A DNA stretch of 64,000 bases from Ferruginibacter sp. GTDB taxonomy: Bacteria > Bacteroidota > Bacteroidia > Chitinophagales > Chitinophagaceae. Both the position numbers and the translations under genes were made by a program. The notes below the pieces were generated by a model that was given only the letters and a program-made list of their open reading frames with translations, was not told the origin of the DNA and did not search any database. Positions 34,513 to 43,136 of the stretch are shown here, piece by piece. The stretch lies in the NCBI GenBank assembly GCA_017983695.1, contig JAGOAX010000005.1, positions 270,804 through 334,803 on the forward strand, written 5' to 3'. The number at the start of each line of letters is the position of its first letter. Position 1 is the first letter of the stretch.

Positions 34513-34615
34513 GGCCACAGGCAGTTTCATATTCACTTCATGTTTCTTGTAAACCAGGGTATTTTTTCCCTTAATCAGTTTGAGGAAAAACTAAAAAAGC
34601 TGCAGATTCAATTAC

Positions 34616-34623
34616 TATCTTTG
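34616..34623 (+). promoter_or_regulatory. -7 promoter element upstream of lutB
   Basis: TATCTTTG fits TAnnTTTG exactly. Transcription from it would produce a leader of roughly 90 bases containing the GCGTCGCCAATGAAGT repeat before the preferred lutB start. Confidence 0.45.
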
Positions 34624-34647
34624 CACCGATAAACGATGATAGTAATT

Positions 34648-34714
34648 ACCACTGTTGAATGGAGCGTCGCCAATGAAGTCCAATAGCATTTCAACAGCTG
34701 GTCACAAAAAAATA
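34648..34714 (+). repeat. dispersed leader-type repeat, copy 1
   Basis: This segment shares GCGWCGCCAATGAAGT and a downstream TCAA..GCTG.T.ACAAAAAA.TAA pattern with 45405-45469. The ATGAAG in it (34673) is in frame with lutB. Confidence 0.5.
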
Positions 34715-34717
34715 AAC

Positions 34718-36094
34718 ATGAGCGAAACTTCAGAAATATTTATAGCCAAAAGCAGTATTAAAGCTGCTGACTTAGAGCACAGGCGCAAGATCAATTTTAA
34801 TATTGGCAAGTACAACAGCAAAGTGCCGGAAGGTAAAGAGCAGTTTGCCGATGTTCATTTGGTAAGGGAACGTGCTAAAAATATTAAGTGGCGTGCTATT
34901 GAAACGCTGGATCAGCAACTGGAAGAATTTGAATTGAATTTTACCAAGCGTGGCGGTAAAGTTATTTGGGCCGAGAACAGTGAGCAGGCTATTGCAGAAA
35001 TTTTAGCCATTTGTGCGATCAAGAATTGCAAAAAACTGGTGAAGAGCAAGAGCATGGTTACCGAAGAAATTCATTTGAATAAAGCACTGGAACAAAATGG
35101 TATTGAAAGTGTGGAAACAGATTTAGGAGAGTACATTCAGCAACTGGATGGTGAGCCGCCTTACCATATTGTAACACCGGCCATGCATAAAAATAAAGAA
35201 GATGTTGCCAAACTGTTTCATGAAAAATTAGGTACCCCAATAAATTTTACGCCTGAGCAGTTAACACTTAAGGCCAGGGAAATTTTGAGGGAGAAATATA
35301 CAGAGGCAGAAGTGGGTGTAACGGGTGCTAATTTTATCATCAGTGATATTGGAGGCATTGCCGTTACAGAAAATGAAGGCAATGCAAGATTAAGCTGTGC
35401 TTTTCCTAAAACACATATTGCAATTGTTGGGATAGAAAAAATGATCCCTTCGGTTACAGACCTGGGATTGTTCTGGCCGCTGTTATCTACTTTTGGTACC
35501 GGGCAAAAAGTTACAGTGTATAACACCATTATTACCGGCCCACGCCAGCCCAACGAAACTGATGGGCCTGATGAAATGTATGTGATATTATTAGACAATG
35601 GCCGTACTAATATTTTACAAAACCCAAAAACAAGAGAGAGTTTATATTGCATTCGTTGTGGCGCCTGCTTAAATGCATGCCCTGTTTACAAAAATATTGG
35701 CGGCCATGCTTATGGCGCTACCTACAGCGGCCCTATTGGTAGCGTAATTACTCCGCACCTGCAGGGCATGGAAGATTTTAAACACCTGAGCTATGCCAGT
35801 TCGCTTTGTGGTAATTGTACCGAAGTGTGTGCGGTAAAAATAAATCTGCATGAGTTGCTGCTGGAAAACAGGAAAGAAAGTGTGGACGAAGGACTGGTAA
35901 GCTTTAGTGAAAAAATGGCCTGGAAGGTTTGGAAAATTGCCAGCTTAAAAAGAGGACTGATGAATATAGGTAGCGGCAATTTAAAAAATAAAGTAGTGAA
36001 TGGTTTGTTTAAAGGCTGGAAGCAAAACCGTAGTGACCTGAATTTTAGCCCAAAGACCTTTAATGAAATGTGGAAGGAACGGCAAAAGAAATAG
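34718..36094 (+). CDS. lutB: LutB/YkgF-type iron-sulfur lactate utilisation protein
   Basis: The protein aligns throughout with B. subtilis LutB: VKSKSMVTEEI, VETDLGEYIQQLD, VTPAMHKNKEDV, TGANFIISDIGG and VDNGRTNIL. Two ferredoxin-like clusters follow, CIRCGACLNACPVYK and SLCGNCTEVCAVKI. LutABC oxidises L-lactate to pyruvate; LutA and LutC are not adjacent. I prefer the ATG at 34718 (MSETSEIF, 458 residues). An in-frame ATG at 34673 and a TTG at 34655 would translate the repeat element in the leader, so an N-terminal extension cannot be excluded. Confidence 0.92.
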   Translation: MSETSEIFIAKSSIKAADLEHRRKINFNIGKYNSKVPEGKEQFADVHLVRERAKNIKWRAIETLDQQLEEFELNFTKRGGKVIWAENSEQAIAEILAICAIKNCKKLVKSKSMVTEEIHLNKALEQNGIESVETDLGEYIQQLDGEPPYHIVTPAMHKNKEDVAKLFHEKLGTPINFTPEQLTLKAREILREKYTEAEVGVTGANFIISDIGGIAVTENEGNARLSCAFPKTHIAIVGIEKMIPSVTDLGLFWPLLSTFGTGQKVTVYNTIITGPRQPNETDGPDEMYVILLDNGRTNILQNPKTRESLYCIRCGACLNACPVYKNIGGHAYGATYSGPIGSVITPHLQGMEDFKHLSYASSLCGNCTEVCAVKINLHELLLENRKESVDEGLVSFSEKMAWKVWKIASLKRGLMNIGSGNLKNKVVNGLFKGWKQNRSDLNFSPKTFNEMWKERQKK

Positions 36095-36127
36095 GAATTA
36101 AAGATTTATAATTAAGAATTAATAATT

Positions 36128-36152
36128 AGTTCCACTTACTGGAACTTTTTTA
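36128..36152 (+). terminator. intrinsic terminator after lutB
   Basis: A perfect 7-bp stem AGTTCCA/TGGAACT with a 5-base loop is followed by TTTTTATTTT, 34 bases after the lutB stop. Confidence 0.85.
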
Positions 36153-36167
36153 TTTTGTGCCTGCAAA

Positions 36168-37454
36168 ATGGTTTTAATATATTCCCATACTACTTCACCC
36201 CGTTTACAGTATAGCTGTAATTTTATTTTTAAGGAATTGCTGGGAATTGATTTTTCAATCACCATAGATTCGGAAGAATTTAAAAATTACAAAGGCGCTA
36301 AGATCAATTACAGCAACTCAAAAATTCCGGATTCAGATTTCAATATTCAAAATCATTCTCTTTTATTTGAAAGTAATATTAAAGAACAGAGCGTAACATG
36401 TTTTTTGGTAAATGATTACAAAGCATTTTTTAACACCCCGGACTCCGATTGGCCGTTTGATATTTTTGCTGCTGTATTTTACCTCATTAGCCGCTACGAA
36501 GAATACCTGCCACATACAAAAGATATGTATGGCCGGTATAGTCATGAAAATTCTCTTGCTTTTAAAGAAGGGTTTTTACAATTGCCATTGGTAAATATAT
36601 GGGTGAAGCATTTTTTTGTTGCGTTAAAGAAAAAATTCCCGGATTTGAATGTTGCATTTCCGTCTTTTAATTTTGTGCCTACTTATGATATTGATATTGC
36701 TTACGCTTATAAATACAAAGGTTTCGTAAGGAATATTGGCAGCTTTTTAAAATCGCCGTCTACAGAAAGAGTAAAAGTTTTAGCTGGTTTACTAAAAGAC
36801 CCGTTTGAGACCTATGGCTGGTTAAATGAATTACATCAAAAAAATAATTTACAACCACTGTACTTTTTTTTAGTGGCAGAAAAAAACAGCCGGTACGATA
36901 AACAAATTCTGCCACATAAAAATGCCATGTGGTTATTGGTTCGGCAACATGCTAAAAAATATACACTGGGTATTCATCCAAGCTGGCAAAGTGGTGATAC
37001 CTTTTCTTTATTAAAAAAAGAAAAGGCTTACCTGGAAGAAATGAGTGAAAAAAAAATAACTCATTCAAGGCAGCATTATATCCGTTTTAATTTACCGGAA
37101 GGTTATCAAAAATTAATCAACTCTGGCCTTACAGAAGATTACAGCATGGGCTATGGCAGCATCAATGGTTTCAGGGCTTCAGTGGCTTCTGCCTTCTATT
37201 GGTACGATCTATCGAAAGAAGAACAGACAGATTTACAGATTCATCCTTTTTGTTTTATGGATGCCAACAGTTTTTACGAACAACGTTATACTGCTGTACA
37301 GGCTTATGAAGAAATACTGCATTACTATAAAGTGTGTAAAGATGTGAATGGCACTTTAATTACAATCTGGCACAACAATTTTTTAGGTGAGGCTAAGGAG
37401 TTTAACGGCTGGAAGGAAGTATATGAAAAATTTATCGGAACGCTTGGCAGCTGA
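36168..37454 (+). CDS. polysaccharide deacetylase-family protein
   Basis: The 428-residue protein has an N-terminal Bacteroidota-type domain (about 1-160, DUF7033-like). A carbohydrate esterase 4-like NodB fold follows, with the metal-site Asp pair in FVPTYDIDIAYAY, a His in LGIHPSWQSG, and WHNNFLG near the end. It probably removes acyl groups from a surface glycan. It lacks a signal peptide. It is convergent with crtZ with no spacer; the two stop codons are adjacent. Confidence 0.8.
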   Translation: MVLIYSHTTSPRLQYSCNFIFKELLGIDFSITIDSEEFKNYKGAKINYSNSKIPDSDFNIQNHSLLFESNIKEQSVTCFLVNDYKAFFNTPDSDWPFDIFAAVFYLISRYEEYLPHTKDMYGRYSHENSLAFKEGFLQLPLVNIWVKHFFVALKKKFPDLNVAFPSFNFVPTYDIDIAYAYKYKGFVRNIGSFLKSPSTERVKVLAGLLKDPFETYGWLNELHQKNNLQPLYFFLVAEKNSRYDKQILPHKNAMWLLVRQHAKKYTLGIHPSWQSGDTFSLLKKEKAYLEEMSEKKITHSRQHYIRFNLPEGYQKLINSGLTEDYSMGYGSINGFRASVASAFYWYDLSKEEQTDLQIHPFCFMDANSFYEQRYTAVQAYEEILHYYKVCKDVNGTLITIWHNNFLGEAKEFNGWKEVYEKFIGTLGS

Positions 37455-37931
37455 TTATTTTGCATTTCGCTTCTTATCTTCTCTTACTTTATCCCAATAT
37501 TTTTTTGCCACCATCAGCATACCAAAACTTTCGCCTTCTTCTTTTTCCAAATGTTTATGATGCATTTTATGTGCCCAGCGAATGGTGCGTACATAAGTAT
37601 TGTTGTTACGGGTAAACCATTTAAAACGCTGGTGAATGATAACCTCGTGTACAATAAAATACGCCAGTCCGTACAAGGCAATACCAAATCCAATGGCCGC
37701 CACCCAATACAATTTATTTTGCAAGCCCAGCATAATGCACAGCCAACTTGGTATGGCGAATATTAAAAAAAAAGCATCGTTCTTTTCAAATGTATTACCT
37801 GTTGGTTTATGATGATCCTCGTGGAGGTACCACAGAAAACCGTGCATTACAAACCGGTGGGTAAGCCAAGTTATACCTTCCATAATAAGAAAAGTGCCTA
37901 AAGTAATTGCTATAAAAATAAACCAGTTCAT
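37455..37931 (-). CDS. crtZ: beta-carotene hydroxylase
   Basis: The 158-residue membrane di-iron hydroxylase has the histidine clusters HRFVMH, HEDHH, HEVIIH and HKMHHKH and four hydrophobic segments. It adds 3-hydroxyl groups to beta-ionone rings, turning beta-carotene into zeaxanthin or hydroxylating one-ring carotenoids. It is the last gene of the carotenoid unit, 2 bases after the cruF-like gene. Confidence 0.93.
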   Translation of the reverse strand: MNWFIFIAITLGTFLIMEGITWLTHRFVMHGFLWYLHEDHHKPTGNTFEKNDAFFLIFAIPSWLCIMLGLQNKLYWVAAIGFGIALYGLAYFIVHEVIIHQRFKWFTRNNNTYVRTIRWAHKMHHKHLEKEEGESFGMLMVAKKYWDKVREDKKRNAK

Positions 37932-37933
37932 TG

Positions 37934-38620
37934 CTAATTTAAAAATGTACGTAACAGTAAAAAAAATAATACCTGTATCATTAACAAATGTACTGCGAAT
38001 TTGTTTTGCTTATTGAATTTACAAAAATGAAAAACAGCCAGCATAGCTATTGCCACAACAAACCAGCATATATAATTATATACAGGAATATCGCCATTCC
38101 ATTTCCAGTAACCTAACTGAACGGCTACCGGTTCCATGATCCAGTCAATAAAAACAGCCAGCGTAGCACCATCCACAATTACAGACAGTGCTTTTAATAC
38201 CATTGGCGGCGTAGAAGTTTCTGTTGCTACTTTTGTAATGGCTTTCGTCAATATGGTTTGTACAGTTATACCACAGCAATAAATTACCAGGAACCAGTTT
38301 ATACCAATGATTAGCGGAACATTATTTACCTGGTATCCCAATACTTTTCCATAACTATAGTCGCCAAATAATAATTGCGTGTTAACGCCAATCATTTCCA
38401 CAGCTATTCCCGCTGCCAATGTTACCAATACAAAAAGCCAAAAGAACAAATTCTTGTCCCGTTGTGTCCAAACCAACAGCCCAAACATTAGCAACAGGTT
38501 AAATGGTGTAGATTGAATTATAAAGTTGCTTTTAAAAAAAACGATACCGGCAAAACCAATAGTGTGAAATAAAACAGCAATAGCAGTTGCTACCTGGTAT
38601 TTTGAAAATTTAGTGGACAC
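37934..38620 (-). CDS. cruF: carotenoid biosynthesis membrane protein, CruF-like (DUF422) 1',2'-hydratase
   Basis: The 228-residue polytopic membrane protein has about seven hydrophobic helices and the family residues LAAGIAVEMIGVNTQLLFGDYSYG and DWIMEPVAVQLGYWKW. Characterised CruF enzymes hydrate the psi end group of gamma-carotene, lycopene or bisanhydrobacterioruberin. The start is GTG at 38620, which overlaps the crtD-like stop by 11 bases, so the two are coupled. Whether it acts as a hydratase here is inferred from family and the neighbouring desaturase. Confidence 0.82.
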   Translation of the reverse strand: MSTKFSKYQVATAIAVLFHTIGFAGIVFFKSNFIIQSTPFNLLLMFGLLVWTQRDKNLFFWLFVLVTLAAGIAVEMIGVNTQLLFGDYSYGKVLGYQVNNVPLIIGINWFLVIYCCGITVQTILTKAITKVATETSTPPMVLKALSVIVDGATLAVFIDWIMEPVAVQLGYWKWNGDIPVYNYICWFVVAIAMLAVFHFCKFNKQNKFAVHLLMIQVLFFLLLRTFLN

Positions 38621-40094
38621 GGATCTCGTTTTTAATTAAGTCACTTACAATTTCAGCACTCTTTAAACAGAGCGGTATGCCACCACCAGGATGTACACTT
38701 CCGCCACAGAAATATAAATTTTTTATAGTTGCAGTAAAATTAGGATGGCGCAAAAAAGCCGCCAGCTTCGAGTTTGAACTGGTGCCGTATAATGAACCCT
38801 GATAAGACGCCGTCTTCTCCTCAATTAAAACAGGGTCTAAAACCATTTCTGTTTCTATTAATGATGCAATATTAGTTTCTAAAATTCTGTTTAGTTTTTC
38901 AATAATATTTTTTCTTGCCTCTTCAATAACACTTTCGCTGTATTGACCGGTATTGGCCGGAGCGTTTATCATTACAAACCAATTCTCACTGCCAGCTGGT
39001 GCATGGCTCTGTTCCATTTTTGATGTAATGTTAAGATAAACTGTAGGGTCGGCATACAATTTTTTTGTGCGGAATAAACAATCAAACTCGGCAGCATAAT
39101 TTTTACTGAAGAAAATATTATGCAGTTGTAATTGTGCAAACTCCTTTTTTATACCCCAATAAAAGACCAATGCACTGCTGCTGCGTTCCTGTTTTAATAT
39201 TCTTTTTGCTTTATCAGCATTATTCAGCAGTTGGTTGTAAGTAAAGAATACATCCATATTACTTACCACTATATCTGCTGCTACGTTTTCATCGTTTACA
39301 ACAACACCCCTTACCTTACCTTCGTTATTAATAATTTTTTGCACCGGCGCATTAAAATAAAACTGTACCCCTTTTTTTAAAGCCAGTTGATGCAAGGCAG
39401 TGGTAATACTGTGCATACCTCCTTGCGGATAAAAAACACCTTCATTATATTCCAGGTGTGGAATTAAGCTCAGCATCCCCGGTGCTTTATAAGGGCTACT
39501 GCCATTGTAAGTTGCATAGCGGTTAAATAACTGTACTGCTTCGGCAGACTTAAATTTTTCGGTATTGTAACCGTGTAAAGTTTTGAAGAGATACCGGTAT
39601 TTTGTTGAAGCAATTGCTTTAAGAATTCTTTTATTAAACCATGTTTTTCTTTTGTGTAAAGAATGATTTAAAAATACGGTACCGATATTGCTATAAACAT
39701 TTGCCGATTCTTTTAAATAATTGGTAACTGCCCCAGTTGATTCGCCCAATGCAGTGTGTAATGTTTCAGCGAAAAGCTCCGGATCAGCAGGCGCTTCAAC
39801 TACCTTTCCATTTTCATAAAAATATTTACAGGCAATATCCACAGATTGATAACGGAAATAGGCTTCAACCGGTTCTTCTGCCAGTTCAAATAATTCTTCA
39901 ATGTTTTTGGGCTGGGTAAATAAAGACGGGCCGGCATCAAATTTAAAACCATTATTTTCAAAAGCACTTAGTTTACCACCGGGATAATCATTTTTTTCAT
40001 ACACTGTTACAGCAAAACCCTGTACAGCTAAACGAATGGCAGTAGCCATGCCAGCCACACCACTTCCAATAACTATAACTTTTAAACCGCTCAT
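38610..40094 (-). CDS. crtD: CrtI-family carotenoid desaturase, CrtD-like (3,4-desaturase)
   Basis: The 494-residue FAD enzyme has the Rossmann motif VIVIGSGVAGMATAIRLAVQG and YEKNDYPGGKLSAFENNGFKFDAGPSLF at the N-terminus, and LYFCGGSVHPGGGIPLCLKSAEI at the C-terminus, as in the CrtI/CrtD family. The locus encodes a second homologue that looks like the phytoene desaturase proper, so this copy is assigned by position next to CruF as the 3,4-desaturase. That subfunction is inferred. Confidence 0.82.
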   Translation of the reverse strand: MSGLKVIVIGSGVAGMATAIRLAVQGFAVTVYEKNDYPGGKLSAFENNGFKFDAGPSLFTQPKNIEELFELAEEPVEAYFRYQSVDIACKYFYENGKVVEAPADPELFAETLHTALGESTGAVTNYLKESANVYSNIGTVFLNHSLHKRKTWFNKRILKAIASTKYRYLFKTLHGYNTEKFKSAEAVQLFNRYATYNGSSPYKAPGMLSLIPHLEYNEGVFYPQGGMHSITTALHQLALKKGVQFYFNAPVQKIINNEGKVRGVVVNDENVAADIVVSNMDVFFTYNQLLNNADKAKRILKQERSSSALVFYWGIKKEFAQLQLHNIFFSKNYAAEFDCLFRTKKLYADPTVYLNITSKMEQSHAPAGSENWFVMINAPANTGQYSESVIEEARKNIIEKLNRILETNIASLIETEMVLDPVLIEEKTASYQGSLYGTSSNSKLAAFLRHPNFTATIKNLYFCGGSVHPGGGIPLCLKSAEIVSDLIKNEIRVH

Positions 40095-40099
40095 GAAAC

Positions 40100-40627
40100 T
40101 TATCTGTTAACTGAAACAGCTGCAAGATAGCTTTCCATTTTTGGAAAAGCAATTTTAAACCACACGGTATATTTTTCAGGATGCAATTGCAGGGATTCTT
40201 TTATAACGTCCATACTCATAAAGCAAAAATCTTCAACTTCAGATTTATCCGGAACAATGGCACCATCATATGTTCCTGTAAACACATGATCGAATTCATG
40301 CTCAGTTAATCCGTTATCAAATGGTGCCTTATAAATAAAATCAAAAACTTTTGTAATCGCTGTGGTAAAACCCATCTCTTCCTGCAATCTTTTTTCAGCC
40401 GCTGCCTTTGTTTCCTGTCCATCGTAAGGGTGACTGCAGCAGGCATTGGTCCATAAACCACCGCTATGGTATTTATCTAAAGCCCTTCGCTGTAATAACA
40501 TTTCACCTTTAGTATTGAAAATAAAAACACTGAATGCCCTGTGCAATAAAGCTTTTTGGTGAGCTTCCATTTTTTCGATAGTGCCGATTGGCATATCATT
40601 TTCATCTACTAAAATTAATTTATCCAA
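40100..40627 (-). CDS. idi: isopentenyl-diphosphate delta-isomerase, type I, TTG start
   Basis: The 175-residue Nudix-fold enzyme has the active-site Cys region WTNACCSHPYDG and the acidic region LTEHEFDHVFTG. It interconverts isopentenyl and dimethylallyl diphosphate for carotenoid precursors. The family start pattern (LVDENDMPIGTIEKMEAHQKALLHRAFSVF) requires translation from TTG at 40627; no in-frame ATG lies nearby upstream. It is 5 bases from the crtD-like start. Confidence 0.93.
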   Translation of the reverse strand: MDKLILVDENDMPIGTIEKMEAHQKALLHRAFSVFIFNTKGEMLLQRRALDKYHSGGLWTNACCSHPYDGQETKAAAEKRLQEEMGFTTAITKVFDFIYKAPFDNGLTEHEFDHVFTGTYDGAIVPDKSEVEDFCFMSMDVIKESLQLHPEKYTVWFKIAFPKMESYLAAVSVNR

Positions 40628-40656
40628 AATAATGATTGAGTTAATACAAGGCGAAG

Positions 40657-41556
40657 TTATAGAAGATTGAATTGTGTTCTTAAACCGGCTTTAACCAGGA
40701 TAACAGCTTTGGAATAATCTGGGATACGGATGCGCTGCTCCATAATTTTTGCCGGCTGTACCTTTTTTATTTTTTTAAACAAGGATAAATAATATTTATA
40801 GGCCACATACACACCAAATCTTGCTTTAACGGGTAATTGCACAATACCTTCATAGGCTTTCTCGAAATCTGCTGCAATATCGTTTTCAATCTGCTCTTTC
40901 ATTGCTGTTGTAAAATTTTTAAAATCCGCATCAGGAAAATAGGTACGGTTCAGTTGCTGGTAATCTGCCTTTATATCCCGTAAAAAATTTACTTTTTGAA
41001 AAGCAGCTCCTAAAGATTGAGCGGCAGGTTTTAATTGCTCGTATATTACTTTATCGCCTTCACAAAAAACATGCAGGCACATTAAGCCCACTACTTCGGC
41101 ACTACCATAAATATAAGCGGCGTAACCTGCTGCATCATATTTAGCTTTACTTAAATCCCATTCCATACTTTTAAAAAAAGCATCAATGAGAGTTTTGTCA
41201 ATTTTATATTTGTTAACTGCTATTTGAAAACTATGCAATACAGGATTTAAACTTATACCCCTGTCGATGGCAGTATAGGTTTCTGTTTTAAATTCTGCAA
41301 GCAGTTGTTCTTTATCAAACCCATGAAAAGTATCTACAATCTCATCAGCAAATCGTACAAAACCATAAATATTATAGATTGGCGTACGCAGATCTTTATG
41401 CAGCAGTTTAATAGCACTGCTGAATGATGTACTGTATATTTCAGTTGTTATTTTACTGCACAACTGGCTGGTAGTATGAAAAAGATGCAAGCCTCCCTCA
41501 ACCCCTCCCAAGGAGGGGCTTTGCAGAGAATGTGAACCTGTAATTTTTTTTTTCAT
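40657..41556 (-). CDS. crtB: phytoene synthase with repeat-derived N-terminus
   Basis: The squalene/phytoene synthase family enzyme condenses two geranylgeranyl diphosphates. Motifs are YSTSFSSAIKLL, YGFVRFADEIVDTFHGF (first Asp-rich region), AQSLGAAFQKVNFLRDIKADYQQLNRTYFPD (second) and a conserved C-terminal YSKAVIL. Family members normally begin at about LFHTTSQLCSKIT. Here the first 25 or so residues (MKKKITGSHSLQSPSLGGV...) are encoded by a CCCCTCC-CAA-GGAGGGG palindrome (41502-41518). The ATG at 41556 is the only ATG in the expected place. Confidence 0.93.
   Translation of the reverse strand: MKKKITGSHSLQSPSLGGVEGGLHLFHTTSQLCSKITTEIYSTSFSSAIKLLHKDLRTPIYNIYGFVRFADEIVDTFHGFDKEQLLAEFKTETYTAIDRGISLNPVLHSFQIAVNKYKIDKTLIDAFFKSMEWDLSKAKYDAAGYAAYIYGSAEVVGLMCLHVFCEGDKVIYEQLKPAAQSLGAAFQKVNFLRDIKADYQQLNRTYFPDADFKNFTTAMKEQIENDIAADFEKAYEGIVQLPVKARFGVYVAYKYYLSLFKKIKKVQPAKIMEQRIRIPDYSKAVILVKAGLRTQFNLL
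41502..41518. repeat. REP-like palindrome inside the crtB frame
   Basis: CCCCTCC, CAA loop, GGAGGGG, flanked by CCTCAA and CTTTGC as in common Bacteroidota intergenic repeats. It is read in frame as SPSLGGVEGG near the crtB N-terminus. A related CCCCTCTC/GAGAGGGG palindrome lies at 62809-62829. Confidence 0.7.
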
Positions 41557-41577
41557 ATTCAAGATTTTTAAAAACCA

Positions 41578-43083
41578 CTACATAGGGGCAAATTGCTTTA
41601 CTATTTCTTTTGCCACCACTTCCCCACTTATCAAACTCGGCGGAACGCCGGGTCCCGGAACTGTTAGCTGCCCTGTATAAAAAAGATTTTTTACTTTTTT
41701 GCTTTTACAGGATGGTTTTAACACCGCTGTCTGCATTAAAGTATTTGCCAGACCATAAGCATTTCCTTTAAAAGAATTATAATCATTTACGAAGTTGCTT
41801 ACCGAATAAGATTTTTTATAAATGATATTTTCTTTTATTGATTGCGCTGTTCTATCTTCAAATCTTTTAATAATACGCTCAAAGTAGCTGTCTCTTAATT
41901 CTTCCGTATCCCCCTGTAAGCCTGCAGCTACTGGTATAAGAAAGAATAAATTTTCGCAACCTTCGGGTGCAACCGCATCATCCGATACCGAAGTTGTACT
42001 TACGTAGAACAACGGATCAACCGGCCATTGTGGTTGTGTATAAATTTCATTTCCATGCACTTCAAAATCGGTATCAAAAAAAAGTGAATGATGTAACACA
42101 TTATTCAATTTCTTATTTAACCCAACGTAATATAATAAACAACTTGGTGCCATCACTCTTTTGTTCCAGTAATCCTCAGTATAAGTTCTACATTTTTCCG
42201 GCAACAGTTTTGTTTCAATAAAATTATAATCCGCTGCTCCTACAACTACATCTGCATCAAAACAGTTTGTTGTTGGTTGTTGGTTGTTGCCGGTTTGCAG
42301 CACGTTCACTGTTCTTGCCACATTACCTTTTATTTCTATCCCTTTTACATCACAATCGAAACAAAATTTAACACCCAGTTCTGTTGCAAGACTGTACATA
42401 CCTTCTACAATTTTATACATGCCGCCCTGCGGATACCAGCTGCCTAATTTTATATCTGCATAATTCATCAAACTGTATAATGCAGGCGTATTTTGTGGTA
42501 ATGCACCCAAAAACAACACCGGGAACTCCATCATCTCTTTTAACTTAGGATGCTTGAAATATTTACCCACATGCTTTTTCATATTGGTAAATACATCTAA
42601 TTTAAAAACCCCCTTTATCACATCCCAATCTAAAAACTCTGTAAAAGACTGTCCAGGTTTATGTACCAGTTTATTAATACCAACATTATATTTATACCTG
42701 GCCTCAGTCATAAATTTATCCAACTGTGCTGCACTGCCAGGCTCTATACCTTCAAATAATTTTTTTATTTCTTCATAATCAGCCGGGATATCCACCGTAT
42801 TGTCGGGCCAATAAATTCTGTAAGATGGATCAAGCCTGTCCAAATGATAATAATCAGCTGTTGTTTTTCCAAAACAATTAAAAAAGCGTTCAAACACTTC
42901 CGGCATCCAGTACCAGCTTGGCCCCATGTCAAATGTAAATCCCTGTTCTTTTAGTTGCCTTGCCCTGCCGCCAGGTATTGACTGCTTTTCCAATACGGTT
43001 ACGTCATAACCTGCTTTTGCTAAAAATGAAGCTGCCGACAAACCGGCGAACCCACTACCTATAATTACTGCTTTTTTCAACAA
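41578..43083 (-). CDS. crtI: phytoene desaturase, TTG start
   Basis: The 501-residue FAD-dependent desaturase has KKAVIIGSGFAGLSAASFLAKAGYDVTVLEK at the N-terminus, FDMGPSWYWMP, and LFYTGQLTVPGPGVPPSLISGEVVA at the C-terminus. It introduces double bases into phytoene to give lycopene or neurosporene. An in-frame TAG lies directly before two consecutive TTG codons, so initiation must be from TTG (43083 or 43080). It follows the ECF sigma gene by 53 bases and precedes crtB. Confidence 0.94.
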   Translation of the reverse strand: MLKKAVIIGSGFAGLSAASFLAKAGYDVTVLEKQSIPGGRARQLKEQGFTFDMGPSWYWMPEVFERFFNCFGKTTADYYHLDRLDPSYRIYWPDNTVDIPADYEEIKKLFEGIEPGSAAQLDKFMTEARYKYNVGINKLVHKPGQSFTEFLDWDVIKGVFKLDVFTNMKKHVGKYFKHPKLKEMMEFPVLFLGALPQNTPALYSLMNYADIKLGSWYPQGGMYKIVEGMYSLATELGVKFCFDCDVKGIEIKGNVARTVNVLQTGNNQQPTTNCFDADVVVGAADYNFIETKLLPEKCRTYTEDYWNKRVMAPSCLLYYVGLNKKLNNVLHHSLFFDTDFEVHGNEIYTQPQWPVDPLFYVSTTSVSDDAVAPEGCENLFFLIPVAAGLQGDTEELRDSYFERIIKRFEDRTAQSIKENIIYKKSYSVSNFVNDYNSFKGNAYGLANTLMQTAVLKPSCKSKKVKNLFYTGQLTVPGPGVPPSLISGEVVAKEIVKQFAPM

Positions 43084-43136
43084 CTAAATTTAAGGAATAT
43101 TGAAAGTTAAAACGGGATTAAAAAAGCTGTAATCTT

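Noticed and set aside
34655..34717. TTG or ATG start upstream for lutB
   Set aside because: The added residues come from the repeat in the leader and do not match LutB; kept only as a possibility.
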